44,153 nt of DNA from an uncultured Bacteroidota bacterium (GTDB lineage Bacteria; Bacteroidota; Rhodothermia; Rhodothermales; Salinibacteraceae). Shown here in pieces: positions 15,977 through 24,303 of this stretch (positions are counted from its first letter, which is position 1; every line of letters starts with the position of its first letter). The stretch covers positions 1-44,153 of the forward strand of contig CAJXLV010000032.1 of NCBI GenBank assembly GCA_913056185.1, in the 5' to 3' direction. The position numbers and the translations under genes are program-made. Under the pieces are notes generated by a model, which saw only the letters and a list, made by a program, of their open reading frames with translations, had not been told where the DNA came from and made no database searches.

Positions 15977-17386
15977 GCCTGGCGGGGGTGCGAGGGAGCG
16001 GGCCGTATCGGCCAGGCGGTCCACCAGGGAAGCAGCGTGCGTCTCGTGCTCCGGTTTCATGAGGACGCTGCGCAGGACGGCCGCCTCGTCGCGGTCGGCC
16101 GTGAGGGACGGGTGGAGGGACGTAAGGGCGTCGGCGGAGAGGCGGTAGACGCTCGTGAAGATGGGATCGTCCGGGTCGTTCATCGCTGTGTCGAAGAGGG
16201 TCTGACTGGCGTCGTGGAGGGCCGAGAGCGTGGGCTCGTCCGTCGTGGGCCTGTACGTCACAATGTCGGTTTCCGGCGGCGCGACGACGGCGAGCGTGTC
16301 GGATGCTTTCACCGCGTCGGTCCAGGTCCGCGCCGCCCGAACGCAGGCGGCCAGGATGGGCCCGAGGCCGTCGTTCGGGGTGAGGGGCAGCGCCTTTAGC
16401 GTGCACCAGAGCGCCCCGGCCGCCGCTCCGGCGCGCGAGCACTCCAGGCTGATCTCGCCAAGGTGCAGGTCGTCGGACGTGAAGTAGGTGTAGGGCGAGT
16501 CGTGCTGATAGAAGCGGCCCACTGCGGGGTCGCGGAAGAGGATGCACCCGCAGCCGTAGGGCTGCAGGCCGTGCTTGTGCGGGTCGATGGCCACGGAATC
16601 AGCCTCCTCGATGGCCCGAAATCGCTCAGCGGGAAATCCCTCGATGTCCGGCGCCTCGTCCAGGGCCAGCAACCGGAAGAACCCTCCGTACGCTGCATCG
16701 ACGTGAACACGGACTCCGTGCGCCTTGCACAACGGAATCGCCTCATCGATCGGGTCCACCGCGCCGAGGCCCGTCGTCCCGGCGGTCAGCACCACCGTCC
16801 CGATGTCGTGCTGCTCCAGGGTGCGGTCGAGGCTGTGCAGGTCCATTCGCCCGCGCGCATCGGCCGACACCGGGACCACTTCCGTGTTGAGCACATCGCT
16901 CATGCGGCCGTGGGTGTAGTGCGCGGTTTCCGCGACGGCAAGGCGCTTGTCCGGGTGTAGCTCACGCGCCACCCAGAGGGCCTCCAGGTTGGCCACGGTG
17001 CCGCCACCGGTGAGGTGGCCGAGGCTGGTGTCGGGAAGGCCCAGCATGGCGGCCAGGTCGGCCACGACTTCTTTTTCCATCTGACTCGTGGGCGGGCCGC
17101 CGTCGAGCGCGTGGTTGTTCGGGTTGATGCGCTGGGCCGCCGCGTATGCCGCGAGGGCGACGGGGTGGGGCGGCTTCAGCATCTGCCCGGCGTAGCGCGG
17201 GTGGTGGAACGGGTAGTTGCCTTCCAGTCGCCCCAGGTACTCGTCGAAGACATCGTCGAGGCGGGCCGGGTCGACCCCCAGCGATGGATGGCGGTCGAAA
17301 GCGCCCCAGGTCTGCTCCCAGTCCTCGACGTGCTGAAGGGCGCGGTGCAGGAGGGCGTCGGCAGTCGGATTTGGGGTTTCGGGCAC
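15947..17386 (-). CDS. PLP-dependent group II decarboxylase
   Basis: This 479-residue fold-type I enzyme removes the carboxyl group of an amino acid. The PLP lysine is Lys271 (AIDPHKHG), the pyridine-N-binding aspartate is Asp230 (HVDAAYGG), and the phosphate-binding loop is LTGGGTVAN (125-133). His156 in ETAHYTHG would stack on the cofactor ring. The substrate cannot be told from sequence; aromatic amino acids, glutamate and aspartate are all used in this family. A second, more DDC-like decarboxylase begins at 43587. The 3-prime end overlaps the convergent SPOR gene by 30 bases. Confidence 0.85.
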   Translation of the reverse strand: MPETPNPTADALLHRALQHVEDWEQTWGAFDRHPSLGVDPARLDDVFDEYLGRLEGNYPFHHPRYAGQMLKPPHPVALAAYAAAQRINPNNHALDGGPPTSQMEKEVVADLAAMLGLPDTSLGHLTGGGTVANLEALWVARELHPDKRLAVAETAHYTHGRMSDVLNTEVVPVSADARGRMDLHSLDRTLEQHDIGTVVLTAGTTGLGAVDPIDEAIPLCKAHGVRVHVDAAYGGFFRLLALDEAPDIEGFPAERFRAIEEADSVAIDPHKHGLQPYGCGCILFRDPAVGRFYQHDSPYTYFTSDDLHLGEISLECSRAGAAAGALWCTLKALPLTPNDGLGPILAACVRAARTWTDAVKASDTLAVVAPPETDIVTYRPTTDEPTLSALHDASQTLFDTAMNDPDDPIFTSVYRLSADALTSLHPSLTADRDEAAVLRSVLMKPEHETHAASLVDRLADTARSLAPPPGSVRDRDGAA

Positions 17387-17440
17387 AGTGGAGGGTGGGA
17401 GGGTTGAAGGGGGAAACGTTGACGTTCGGAATTCGGGGGG

Positions 17441-18517
17441 CTATTGCGACCGCGTGGATACTTCCTGGGGAAGCGTGCTGGGGGTGTCGAGGTAGGTCGG
17501 GAGGTCGAGGGCGAGGTGGGGGGCGCTGAGGAGGCCTTTGGAGCCGAGGGCGGTGAACGTCCAGAGGCGCTCGCGGCGGGGAAGGGGGCCGAGAAGGGGC
17601 AGATTCGAGTTTGCGTGCTTTACGCGGACGCCGGCCGTCTCGTCGAGGAGTGGGGGCTGATCGACCTCCGGAATCATCTTGCTCGTCTTCTCACGGATGT
17701 AGGCGGTGGCGTCGGGATCGGGGGTGAGGTCGTCGAAGTTGTTGTCGTAGTTGCTGCCGAGCACCAGGGTGTCGCCCTCGGGCACGACGTAGCCGCGGCC
17801 AGACATCGGGGGGAACGCGCCCGGAAGGTCGGCGGGGCGGCGGATGCGCACAGTCTGGCCCTTCACGCCGTCCAGCCCCAGCCGTCGCAGTTCGGGGAAG
17901 GGGGAGAAGCCCTGCCCGAGTGCGAGAAGGACGCGGTCGGCACGGAGCTCTTCGGTGTCGTCGCCGCGATCCACCTCCACCACCGCCGCGGCGGGCGTCT
18001 CGCGCCAGTAGAGCACCGGCGCCTGCGTCTCCACCGTCGCGCCCCGTTGCTCCGCCGCGTCCAGCAGCGCCCGCACCATCGCGCCCACATTGACGGCCCC
18101 GCCACGGGGGACAAAGAGGGCGCCCCGATCGGGCTGTACGGCGGGAAACCGCTCGTGCACGGCCCCGGGTGACAGCCAGATGGCAAGGTCAGGATGCGCA
18201 TCCGCGGCGTCCTGAAACGGCTCGACCTGATCGGGCTCGACGGCGGGGCGGAGGACACCGGTGTCGGGAAACAGCTCCGGGGCGCCGGCCTCTTCCAGGA
18301 GCGCCGGGACAGCGTCGAGGGCCGCTTCCAGTCGCCACACGGGGCGGGCGCGACGGCCCATGAGGGGGTTCACGAGGCCCGCGGCGGCGCCGGAGGCCCC
18401 AGAGGCAGGGGCATCGGCCTCCAGCACGTGAACACTATGGTTCCGGCTGAGCGTGAGGGCTGCACAGGCTCCGGCCAGGCCCGCTCCCACGATAATGGTA
18501 TCAGCGTCGTAGCGCAT
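17441..18517 (-). CDS. DAO-family FAD-dependent oxidoreductase
   Basis: This 358-residue flavoenzyme has the N-terminal FAD motif IIVGAGLAGACAA (8-20) and the family's conserved GAAAGLVNPLMG and C-terminal GVRVKHANSNLPLLGP and FTALGSKGLLSAP. The last segments resemble the oxidase half of MnmC (tRNA wobble-uridine modification) and its free-standing relatives more than amino-acid oxidases, but this is not decisive. It diverges from thiO with 175 bases between the starts. The ATG at 18517 was chosen because the Rossmann strand starts directly after it; an in-frame start at 18574 adds 19 unrelated residues. Confidence 0.78.
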   Translation of the reverse strand: MRYDADTIIVGAGLAGACAALTLSRNHSVHVLEADAPASGASGAAAGLVNPLMGRRARPVWRLEAALDAVPALLEEAGAPELFPDTGVLRPAVEPDQVEPFQDAADAHPDLAIWLSPGAVHERFPAVQPDRGALFVPRGGAVNVGAMVRALLDAAEQRGATVETQAPVLYWRETPAAAVVEVDRGDDTEELRADRVLLALGQGFSPFPELRRLGLDGVKGQTVRIRRPADLPGAFPPMSGRGYVVPEGDTLVLGSNYDNNFDDLTPDPDATAYIREKTSKMIPEVDQPPLLDETAGVRVKHANSNLPLLGPLPRRERLWTFTALGSKGLLSAPHLALDLPTYLDTPSTLPQEVSTRSQ

Positions 18518-18692
18518 CGGTTGCACTTGGCAAGAGGGGACAATTCGATCTACCCACACGCGCTCCGTGCGCACGCGTTCGGGACATCTCCGGGGCTTGC
18601 CTCGTTAAGAAATACGTGCTCAAATCGGCAGCCTCAGCGACGTGTCTCCGAGGCCGCCTGCGATCATTTTTCCGGCAGACTTGCAGTATCCC

Positions 18693-19832
18693 ATGGACAC
18701 AGACGTACTCATCGTAGGGGGCGGGACAATTGGCCTCGCCATCGGCTTCGAGCTCGTGCGCCGAGGGACCCCCACGACGATCTTCGAGAAAGATCGCGCG
18801 GGCCGGGGCACCTCGTACCAGGCGGCCGGCATGTTGGCCCCCGACGCAGAGATCGAGTTCGAGGAGTTGGAGCTCTACACCTTCAACCGGGAGAGCCTGC
18901 GCCGGTGGCCGGACTTCGCCAAGCGGGTGGAGGCCGCCAGCGGGCAGTCGGTCGACTACCGCGACGAGGGCACGCTCATCGTGGCCGACGACCGGGACGC
19001 GGCCGAGGCGCTGGAGCGGCTCTACACCTTTCAGCAGGAGCAGGGGCTGAATGTGGAGTGGCTAACGGGCGAGGAGGCGCGGGAGATCGAGCCATTCGTG
19101 GCGCCCCGCCTCTCCGCCGCCGTGTTTGCCCCCGCGGACCATCAGGTGGACAACCGCCGCCTCGTGGATGCGTTGCGGACGGCCTTTGAGGCGGAGGGAG
19201 GCACGCTTCACGAACACACGCCCGTGGACGCTGTGGTGCCGGATGCGGAGGCGCCCGCTGTGCGGACGGCAGACGGCGAGCGCGTGGCCGGGAAGCGCAT
19301 TGTGGTGGCTGCCGGCGTGTGGTCGCGGGAGCTCGACGGCCTGACGCCCGACGCACAGCCGCCCGTGCGCCCGGTGAAGGGGCAGATGATTCAGATGCGC
19401 CGCACGCGCCCGTTTGACCTCCAGCACGTGGTGCGCGGCCCCGAGGCCTACCTCGCCCCAAAAAGCGACGGACGCGTGGTGATGGGGGCGACGAGCGAAG
19501 AACTGGGGTTCGATACGACGGTGACCGCAGGGGGGCTTTTTGACCTGCTGGAGGGCGGATGGGAGGTGGTGCCGGGCATCCGCGATTTGCCGGTCGACGA
19601 AACCTGGGCCGGCCTGCGACCCGCCAGTCGCGACCACGCCCCGCTCCTGGGCGAATCGGCGGCTCCCGGCGTCGCCATGGCCACCGGCCACTACCGGCAC
19701 GGCATCTTGCTCACGCCCATCACGGCCGAAGAGATGGCCCGACTGATTTGCACGGGAGAAACCTCTGAATGGATCGAACCGTTTTCTCCCCAGCGTTTTT
19801 CTCTTGCCGACTCTCCCGCCGCATCGGCATAA
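18693..19832 (+). CDS. thiO: Glycine oxidase, thiamin biosynthesis
   Basis: This 379-residue flavoenzyme oxidises glycine to the imine (dehydroglycine) used by ThiG to build the thiazole of thiamin. The FAD motif GGGTIG is at 9-14, followed by a Glu at the end of the second strand (IFEKD). [12 protein letters not shown], the VKGQMIQM strand and the C-terminal [14 protein letters not shown], which binds substrate and the flavin, are diagnostic of ThiO. It starts the thi cluster; its stop is 2-8 bases from the candidate thiS starts. Using ThiO rather than ThiH implies the aerobic route. No TPP riboswitch is visible upstream. Confidence 0.92.
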   Translation: MDTDVLIVGGGTIGLAIGFELVRRGTPTTIFEKDRAGRGTSYQAAGMLAPDAEIEFEELELYTFNRESLRRWPDFAKRVEAASGQSVDYRDEGTLIVADDRDAAEALERLYTFQQEQGLNVEWLTGEEAREIEPFVAPRLSAAVFAPADHQVDNRRLVDALRTAFEAEGGTLHEHTPVDAVVPDAEAPAVRTADGERVAGKRIVVAAGVWSRELDGLTPDAQPPVRPVKGQMIQMRRTRPFDLQHVVRGPEAYLAPKSDGRVVMGATSEELGFDTTVTAGGLFDLLEGGWEVVPGIRDLPVDETWAGLRPASRDHAPLLGESAAPGVAMATGHYRHGILLTPITAEEMARLICTGETSEWIEPFSPQRFSLADSPAASA

Positions 19833-19840
19833 GCATGCCA

Positions 19841-20086
19841 ATGGATGCATCCGCCTCCGAAACGACTGTCCCCGTTACCGTGAATGGCGACGCTCGTACG
19901 GTGCCGGATGGGTACCCGCTGCTCGATCTCCTACGCGACCTGGACATCGACCCGGACGACGACGCGGCAACGACGGGGGTCGCGGTTGCGCTAAACGAAA
20001 GCGTGGTGCGCCGCCAGGACTGGGTCGATGTGCGATTGGCGGAGGGGGACACGGTCGAGGTCATCCAGGCGCAGCCGGGGGGATGA
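19841..20086 (+). CDS. thiS: Sulfur carrier protein ThiS
   Basis: An 81-residue ubiquitin-fold protein ending in Gly-Gly, the terminus that is adenylated and converted to thiocarboxylate to donate sulfur to Thi[14 protein letters not shown] and [13 protein letters not shown] are typical. The N terminus carries an acidic insertion (DIDPDDD) not usual in mesophilic homologues, in keeping with a halophile. ATG 19835 lies two codons upstream. The stop codon TGA overlaps an ATG (20083) that is in frame with thiG. Confidence 0.92.
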   Translation: MDASASETTVPVTVNGDARTVPDGYPLLDLLRDLDIDPDDDAATTGVAVALNESVVRRQDWVDVRLAEGDTVEVIQAQPGG

Positions 20087-20148
20087 AGAGCGGGGGATCA
20101 AGAGACGGAGAGGGCCTTGCTGACATTCTCGCGGTTAGCCGATCGATT

Positions 20149-20970
20149 ATGAATGACGATGTGCGCACCAACGGGGCGGTAGAGAGCGAGGCGGGGGATG
20201 CCCTCGTGATCGGGGATCGCACGTTTACGTCCCGCCTCATTGTAGGAACGAGCCGGTACCCCAACCCTCAGGTCATGCTTGAGGCCCTGGAGGCGACGGG
20301 GACCGAACTGGTGACAGTGGCAATCCGGCGCGTCAACGTCGAAAACCCAGCCCCCGAGAGCCACCTCGACCTCATTCGGCAGGGCGGGTACGAGGTGCTT
20401 CCCAACACCGCCGGCTGCTACACGGCCCGCGAGGCCGTCCTCGTTGCCCGCCTCGCCCGGGAGGCGCTCGGGACGGACCTCATCAAGCTGGAGGTCATCG
20501 GCGACGACGAGACGCTGATGCCCGACGTGGAACAGCTTCTCGACGCCGCCAAGACGCTCGTCGACGATGGCTTTACGGTCCTCGCCTACGCCAACGACGA
20601 CCCCATCACCTGTCGAAAGCTGGCGGACCTTGGCTGTGCGGCCGTGATGCCGCTCGGCTCGCCCATTGGAAGCGGCATGGGCATCGTCAATCCCTACAAC
20701 CTGCGCATCATCCGCGAGGAAATTGACGACACCCCGCTCATTGTGGACGCGGGCATTGGCACGGCCAGCGACGCGGTGACGGCGATGGAGCTTGGGTACG
20801 ACGGCATTTTGCTGAACACCGCCATCGCCCAGGCGCAGCACCCGGTCGAGATGGCCCACGCCATGCGGCTGGCGGTCGACGCCGGCCGCAACGCCCACCA
20901 GGCCGGGCGCATCCCGCGCCGTCTCTACGCCGAGGCGTCTTCCGCGATGGAGGGGCGAGTGGGGACGTAG
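20149..20970 (+). CDS. thiG: Thiazole synthase
   Basis: This 273-residue TIM-barrel enzyme joins dehydroglycine, deoxyxylulose-5-phosphate and ThiS thiocarboxylate to form the thiazole phosphate. The Schiff-base lysine is Lys113 in [20 protein letters not shown] at the N terminus, [18 protein letters not shown] and [11 protein letters not shown] are all family hallmarks. ATG 20083, which overlaps the thiS stop as ATGA, would give 295 residues; those extra 22 are not conserved, yet the overlap would favour coupled translation, so either start is possible. Confidence 0.93.
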   Translation: MNDDVRTNGAVESEAGDALVIGDRTFTSRLIVGTSRYPNPQVMLEALEATGTELVTVAIRRVNVENPAPESHLDLIRQGGYEVLPNTAGCYTAREAVLVARLAREALGTDLIKLEVIGDDETLMPDVEQLLDAAKTLVDDGFTVLAYANDDPITCRKLADLGCAAVMPLGSPIGSGMGIVNPYNLRIIREEIDDTPLIVDAGIGTASDAVTAMELGYDGILLNTAIAQAQHPVEMAHAMRLAVDAGRNAHQAGRIPRRLYAEASSAMEGRVGT

Positions 20971-21175
20971 CACACTGTCAGGATCTTTTCCTTCGGTGCC
21001 AGTTCATTTGCCTGCTGACAGTTGGAAGAAAGCGTGAGACGTGATTCGTGAAGCAGGCCTGCCCCGGGTCCGTTTGCGTTCACGCGTCACAGTTCACGCA
21101 TCACGCCGGTGCGGATCTCCCTGGGGGACTGCGCCATACGCTGAGCAACATCCGCAAATTCCCCAACTGAACCTG

Positions 21176-21811
21176 ATGGCCGCCCTCCCATATCCACGCC
21201 TCGCCCTCATTGCCGACGGATTTGCGGACGACGCTCGTGCCGACCGCGCCGTTGAGGCGGTGGCAGCGGGGGTGCGCTGGGTGCACCTGCGGGATCACGA
21301 GGTCGGCCCCGACCGCTTCCGGGAGGCGGCCCGCTCGGTGGTGGCCCGCCTGCGGGACGTCCACGAGGACGTCACGATCACGATCAACAGCCAGGTCGAC
21401 GTCGCGGATGCCCTTGGGTGTGGGGCGCACGTAGGATGGCGCGGCCCGACGGTGGCGGAGACGCGAGACCAACTCGGCCCGGACGCCCTCATTGGATACT
21501 CGGCCCACGAGCATGTGGAGGCGGAAGGGGACCGCACCCAGGGAGTCGACTACTATTTCTTCAGCCCCGTCTTTCCTACCTCCAGCAAGCCCGGCCAGCC
21601 GCCCACCGGCATTGGGCCCCTTCGCGCCTTCTGCCAGACCGCCTCGCCGGTTCCCGTTCTCGCCCTCGGTGGCATCACCCCCGATCGCGTGTCGGCCTGT
21701 CGGGAGGCCGGAGCCCGCGGCGTTGCGGTCCTGTCCGGCATTATGGACGTGGACACGCCCCAAGCCGCGGCCCGTGCCTACCTGCGCGCCTTGAACGAAG
21801 TCAGGAAGTAG
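21176..21811 (+). CDS. ThiE/TenI-family protein, thiamin cluster
   Basis: A 211-residue TIM-barrel protein in the position usual for thiE (thiamin phosphate synthase). DYYFFSPVFPTSSKP and LALGGITPDRV fit both ThiE and TenI. However, the two Mg-binding aspartate motifs of ThiE (the VNDD and GQED types) read INSQ and GWRG here, and GITPDRVSACREAGARGVAV follows TenI (thiazole tautomerase) closely. On the other hand the TenI catalytic His in its FGHVF segment is Pro here, as in ThiE. I therefore think it is TenI-like with a modified site, but cannot exclude a divergent ThiE. A real ThiE may be encoded elsewhere. It sits 205 bases after thiG and 71 before thiD. Confidence 0.75.
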   Translation: MAALPYPRLALIADGFADDARADRAVEAVAAGVRWVHLRDHEVGPDRFREAARSVVARLRDVHEDVTITINSQVDVADALGCGAHVGWRGPTVAETRDQLGPDALIGYSAHEHVEAEGDRTQGVDYYFFSPVFPTSSKPGQPPTGIGPLRAFCQTASPVPVLALGGITPDRVSACREAGARGVAVLSGIMDVDTPQAAARAYLRALNEVRK

Positions 21812-21882
21812 TTTTGGCCTGCGCCCCGAACGCAGTGCGAATGTAAAGTCCGAACCTGTCGTATCACTTTCTCTCCGTACCC

Positions 21883-22725
21883 ATGTCCCCCAAACCGGTT
21901 GCCCTCACCATTGCCGGCAGCGACTCCGGCGGCGGGGCCGGCATCCAGGCCGACCTGAAGTCGATGGAGGCGAACGGCGTGTTCGGCACCTCCGCCCTCG
22001 CCGCCGTGACGGCCCAGAACACCGAAGAGGTGGCCCAATCCCACGACTTGCCGCCCGCCCTCGTCGCGGCACAGATCGACGCCGTGGCCGAAGACATGGA
22101 CGTACGGGCGGCGAAGACGGGCATGCTCTCGGCCCCCGCCATCATCGAGACGGTGGCCGACTGCGTGCAGGCCCACGGCCTGGTTCCTTTTGTCGTGGAC
22201 CCCGTCATGATTTCGAAGAGCGGCTTCAAGCTGCTGCAAGACGCGGCCATTGAGACGCTGAAGGACGCCCTCCTTCCGCTGGCGACCCTCGTGACGCCGA
22301 ACGTCCACGAGGCCGAGCACTTGACCGACGTCCCCATCGAGACGACGGCAGACCTCACGGCAGCCGGCCAGGCGCTACTGGAGCACGGCCCCGACGCGGT
22401 CCTCGTAAAGGGCGGGCACCTTGCCGACGCCGAGGAGGCGGTCGACGTGCTGGTGACGGAAGACACGTCGCAAAGATTCGTGTCGCCCCGCATCGACACG
22501 ACACACACGCACGGGACGGGCTGCACCTATGCCTCCGCCATCGCGGCCAATCTGGCGAAGGGGTACGACCTGGACACGGCGGTCGGCCGGGCCAAGCGGT
22601 ACGTCACCGGGGCCATCCGACACGCCCTGCCGCTGGGGCACGGCCACGGCCCTACGAATCACTTTTTCCACCTGGACCCCGAAGCGGCCCTCCCTGCGGC
22701 TAACGAAGCAGAGGAATCCGCGTAG
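21883..22725 (+). CDS. thiD: Hydroxymethylpyrimidine (phosphate) kinase
   Basis: This 280-residue ribokinase-fold enzyme phosphorylates HMP and HMP-phosphate, giving the pyrimidine half of thiamin. The N-terminal [16 protein letters not shown] is the substrate-binding signature; [11 protein letters not shown] and the anion-hole motif [11 protein letters not shown] are also typical. The start follows the C/T-rich stretch CTCTCCGTACCC, without a Shine-Dalgarno. It is the last gene of the cluster; a GC-rich hairpin follows at 22768-22789. Confidence 0.93.
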   Translation: MSPKPVALTIAGSDSGGGAGIQADLKSMEANGVFGTSALAAVTAQNTEEVAQSHDLPPALVAAQIDAVAEDMDVRAAKTGMLSAPAIIETVADCVQAHGLVPFVVDPVMISKSGFKLLQDAAIETLKDALLPLATLVTPNVHEAEHLTDVPIETTADLTAAGQALLEHGPDAVLVKGGHLADAEEAVDVLVTEDTSQRFVSPRIDTTHTHGTGCTYASAIAANLAKGYDLDTAVGRAKRYVTGAIRHALPLGHGHGPTNHFFHLDPEAALPAANEAEESA

Positions 22726-22767
22726 TCTGCGTACCGCCCTGGCGTGAACACTCTGTAAGAATAGCGG

Positions 22768-22789
22768 CGGCCGGATCTTTTCCCGGCCG
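22768..22789 (+). terminator. Hairpin after thiD
   Basis: CGGCCGG (22768-22774) pairs perfectly with CCGGCCG (22783-22789) around an 8-base loop. There is no T run after the stem, so it may be a weak or factor-assisted terminator, or an mRNA-stabilising 3-prime hairpin. Confidence 0.4.
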
Positions 22790-22841
22790 TGGATCGTGTA
22801 TTTGGAGGTCTTGCGCAAAACATACAGCGCGAGGCACACTC

Positions 22842-22915
22842 CTGCCCGTAGCTCAGTCGGACAGAGCGCAGCCTTGCGGAGGCTGAGGCCGGGGGTTCGA
22901 ATCCTCCCGGGCAGG
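22842..22915 (+). tRNA. tRNA-Arg, anticodon GCG
   Basis: A full cloverleaf can be folded over 74 bases. Acceptor CTGCCCG pairs with CGGGCAG; the D stem is GCTC/GAGC; the anticodon stem CAGCC/GGCTG encloses loop TTGCGGA with anticodon GCG at 22876-22878; the variable loop is AGGCC; the T stem GGGGG/CCTCC encloses TTCGAAT. The D loop AGTCGGACA has A at the position recognised by arginyl-tRNA synthetase, and C35 is the main Arg identity base. CCA is not encoded. The G34 anticodon is unusual, as most bacteria read CGC with A34 converted to inosine. Confidence 0.93.
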
Positions 22916-22931
22916 CTTTCCCCAGAGTGTC

Positions 22932-22967
22932 CCCCTCGGTCTCGTCGGAGGCCGAGGGGTTTTTGTT
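22932..22967 (+). terminator. Strong intrinsic terminator after tRNA-Arg
   Basis: CCCCTCGG (22932-22939) pairs perfectly with CCGAGGGG (22952-22959) around a 12-base loop and is followed by TTTTTGTTT. It is the clearest Rho-independent terminator in the window and ends the tRNA transcript; it also precedes the convergent rhodanese gene. Confidence 0.9.
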
Positions 22968-23004
22968 TGCTGGAGATGTTTGCGCCAGGGAAAGAGACCG
23001 GGAG

Positions 23005-23535
23005 CTATGGTTGGTTCGGGGAAGGTGTGTAGGTGCGGAGAGAATCAGTCAGCAGCCGCCCCCAGGTGGCATCGTACGGGTGCACCGCCGCCACGGGCGC
23101 CCCGTCCCGGTACACCGGCCGCCCCTCATTCGCCCAGCGGAAGATGGAGCCCTCCAGATTGGCGACACGCGCAAACCCGCGCTCCCGAAGGGTCTGCGCG
23201 ACCCCGGCTGAGCGGTAGCCCACAGAGCAGTAGACCACGATGGGCGTGTCGGGCGCAAGGGAGTCCAGGGCCGGATACGCATCGGCCGCCGGGTCGACGC
23301 GGCGGGCCCCAGGCAGGTGGCTCACCGCGTACTCCTCCGGCGCACGGGCATCGAGCAGGAGTGGGCGCAGCGGCCCGTCCTCATCGAGGCGCGTGGCCAG
23401 CGAGTCGGTGCTGATGGTGGGCACGTCCGGGTACTCAGACGCAATCATGTGGTTAACCGCGCGCCAGGTGAGGTCCTGCGAGCACCCCGTGTGGACCGCG
23501 AGCAGGCAGAGCGCGGAGGCGAACAGCTTTCGCAT
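23005..23535 (-). CDS. Exported rhodanese-like domain protein
   Basis: This 176-residue protein has a single rhodanese domain at about residues 40-145. LLDARAPEEYAVSHLPGA is the first conserved segment and the catalytic Cys is in VVYCSVGYRS. The loop after Cys has six residues, as in sulfur-transferring rhodaneses. The N terminus (MRKLFASALCLLA) is a signal peptide; the Cys in HTGCSQ could be lipidated, but His at -3 makes the lipobox atypical. The ATG at 23535 was chosen for the signal peptide; ATG 23607 adds 24 unlikely residues. It follows the DUF493 gene by 80 bases. Confidence 0.8.
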   Translation of the reverse strand: MRKLFASALCLLAVHTGCSQDLTWRAVNHMIASEYPDVPTISTDSLATRLDEDGPLRPLLLDARAPEEYAVSHLPGARRVDPAADAYPALDSLAPDTPIVVYCSVGYRSAGVAQTLRERGFARVANLEGSIFRWANEGRPVYRDGAPVAAVHPYDATWGRLLTDSLRTYTPSPNQP

Positions 23536-23615
23536 CAGAGGCGCCGGAGCAATGGTCAGTAAAGGCGGAAAGAGGACGCATTGTCGTGCGTGTGTAGAGG
23601 GACACACACGACGCG

Positions 23616-23909
23616 CTACAGCGCAATCACGTCCTCGATGCTGGAGGCTTCCTCGTACACCTCAATAACCTCCTTGCTGGAGGACACCCGGAGGTGAGCG
23701 GTTACACTTTTATAATTGCCTTCGCTCGACTCCCGCACGCGCACCGGGTGCTCCCCAAACACCTCGCGGAGCTCATCCAGATGCGCCGCGGGCGCAATAA
23801 ATTTAAAAGTGTAGCGTGTTGGCCAATCGTTTTGGTCATCCAGCAGATCCTTAAAGCGGTCCCACCACGCTTCGTCGCTGTCGGCCGCAGGCTGATTCAA
23901 AAACTGCAT
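23616..23909 (-). CDS. DUF493 (YbeD-like) protein
   Basis: This 97-residue protein fits the small DUF493/YbeD family: TRYTFKFIAP first strand, then the signature SSEGNYKSV, and a C-terminal VIEVYEEASSIEDVI helix-strand. These resemble the regulatory ACT-like fold; the function is unknown. It lacks nothing of the expected length. An ATG at 23930 would add 7 residues. It is transcribed toward the rhodanese gene and diverges from the M16 operon. Confidence 0.75.
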   Translation of the reverse strand: MQFLNQPAADSDEAWWDRFKDLLDDQNDWPTRYTFKFIAPAAHLDELREVFGEHPVRVRESSEGNYKSVTAHLRVSSSKEVIEVYEEASSIEDVIAL

Positions 23910-23930
23910 CGTGAGGCAAGGTTGGTGCAA

Positions 23931-24303
23931 GAAAGGACGATAGCTTTACGCGCCGGCCGTTCCGTCGTTCAAAAAGAAGACCCGAGCACCAGGGGAAGTG
24001 CCGTCTTGAGCCTTGTGGAGCCAGAGCCATTCGGCGGCCCGGGGAAAACAGGTCGGAACTGCACGAACGAATGAACATGCAGAGGAACCAACGGCCTGTC
24101 TCTTATCACCAGTGCGGGCAGCCCCCTCCTGGAGGGAGAATTGTCGTACACAGAGCACAAGTGTAAAATTGCCAAAAGAAAAGAGTATACCCTTGAGTGT
24201 GCCGTCAACAATTGTGCATTTTGTGTATTGGCATCTCCTTCCGCAGACAGTCTGTCGCCTCAAGCAGCTGCACTTTTCGTTCACAAACCCCACCGTCGTC
24301 CCC
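23931..24303. promoter_or_regulatory. Upstream region of the M16 peptidase operon, no gene seen
   Basis: About 370 bases between the divergent DUF493 and M16 genes. The part 24150-24245 is distinctly richer in A/T (runs such as AAAAGAAAAGAG and GCATTTTGTG) than the rest of the window, which suggests a promoter, but I cannot assign -33/-7 boxes with confidence. Open frames here have no recognisable product. Confidence 0.4.

Noticed and set aside
21100..21215. TPP riboswitch-like pieces (GGTGC, CTGAG, CTGAACCTGAT) before the ThiE/TenI-like gene
   Set aside because: The order resembles a TPP element, but the downstream part (TAAT, CC, GCG, AGGGA) is missing and the ATG of the gene lies inside the supposed core.
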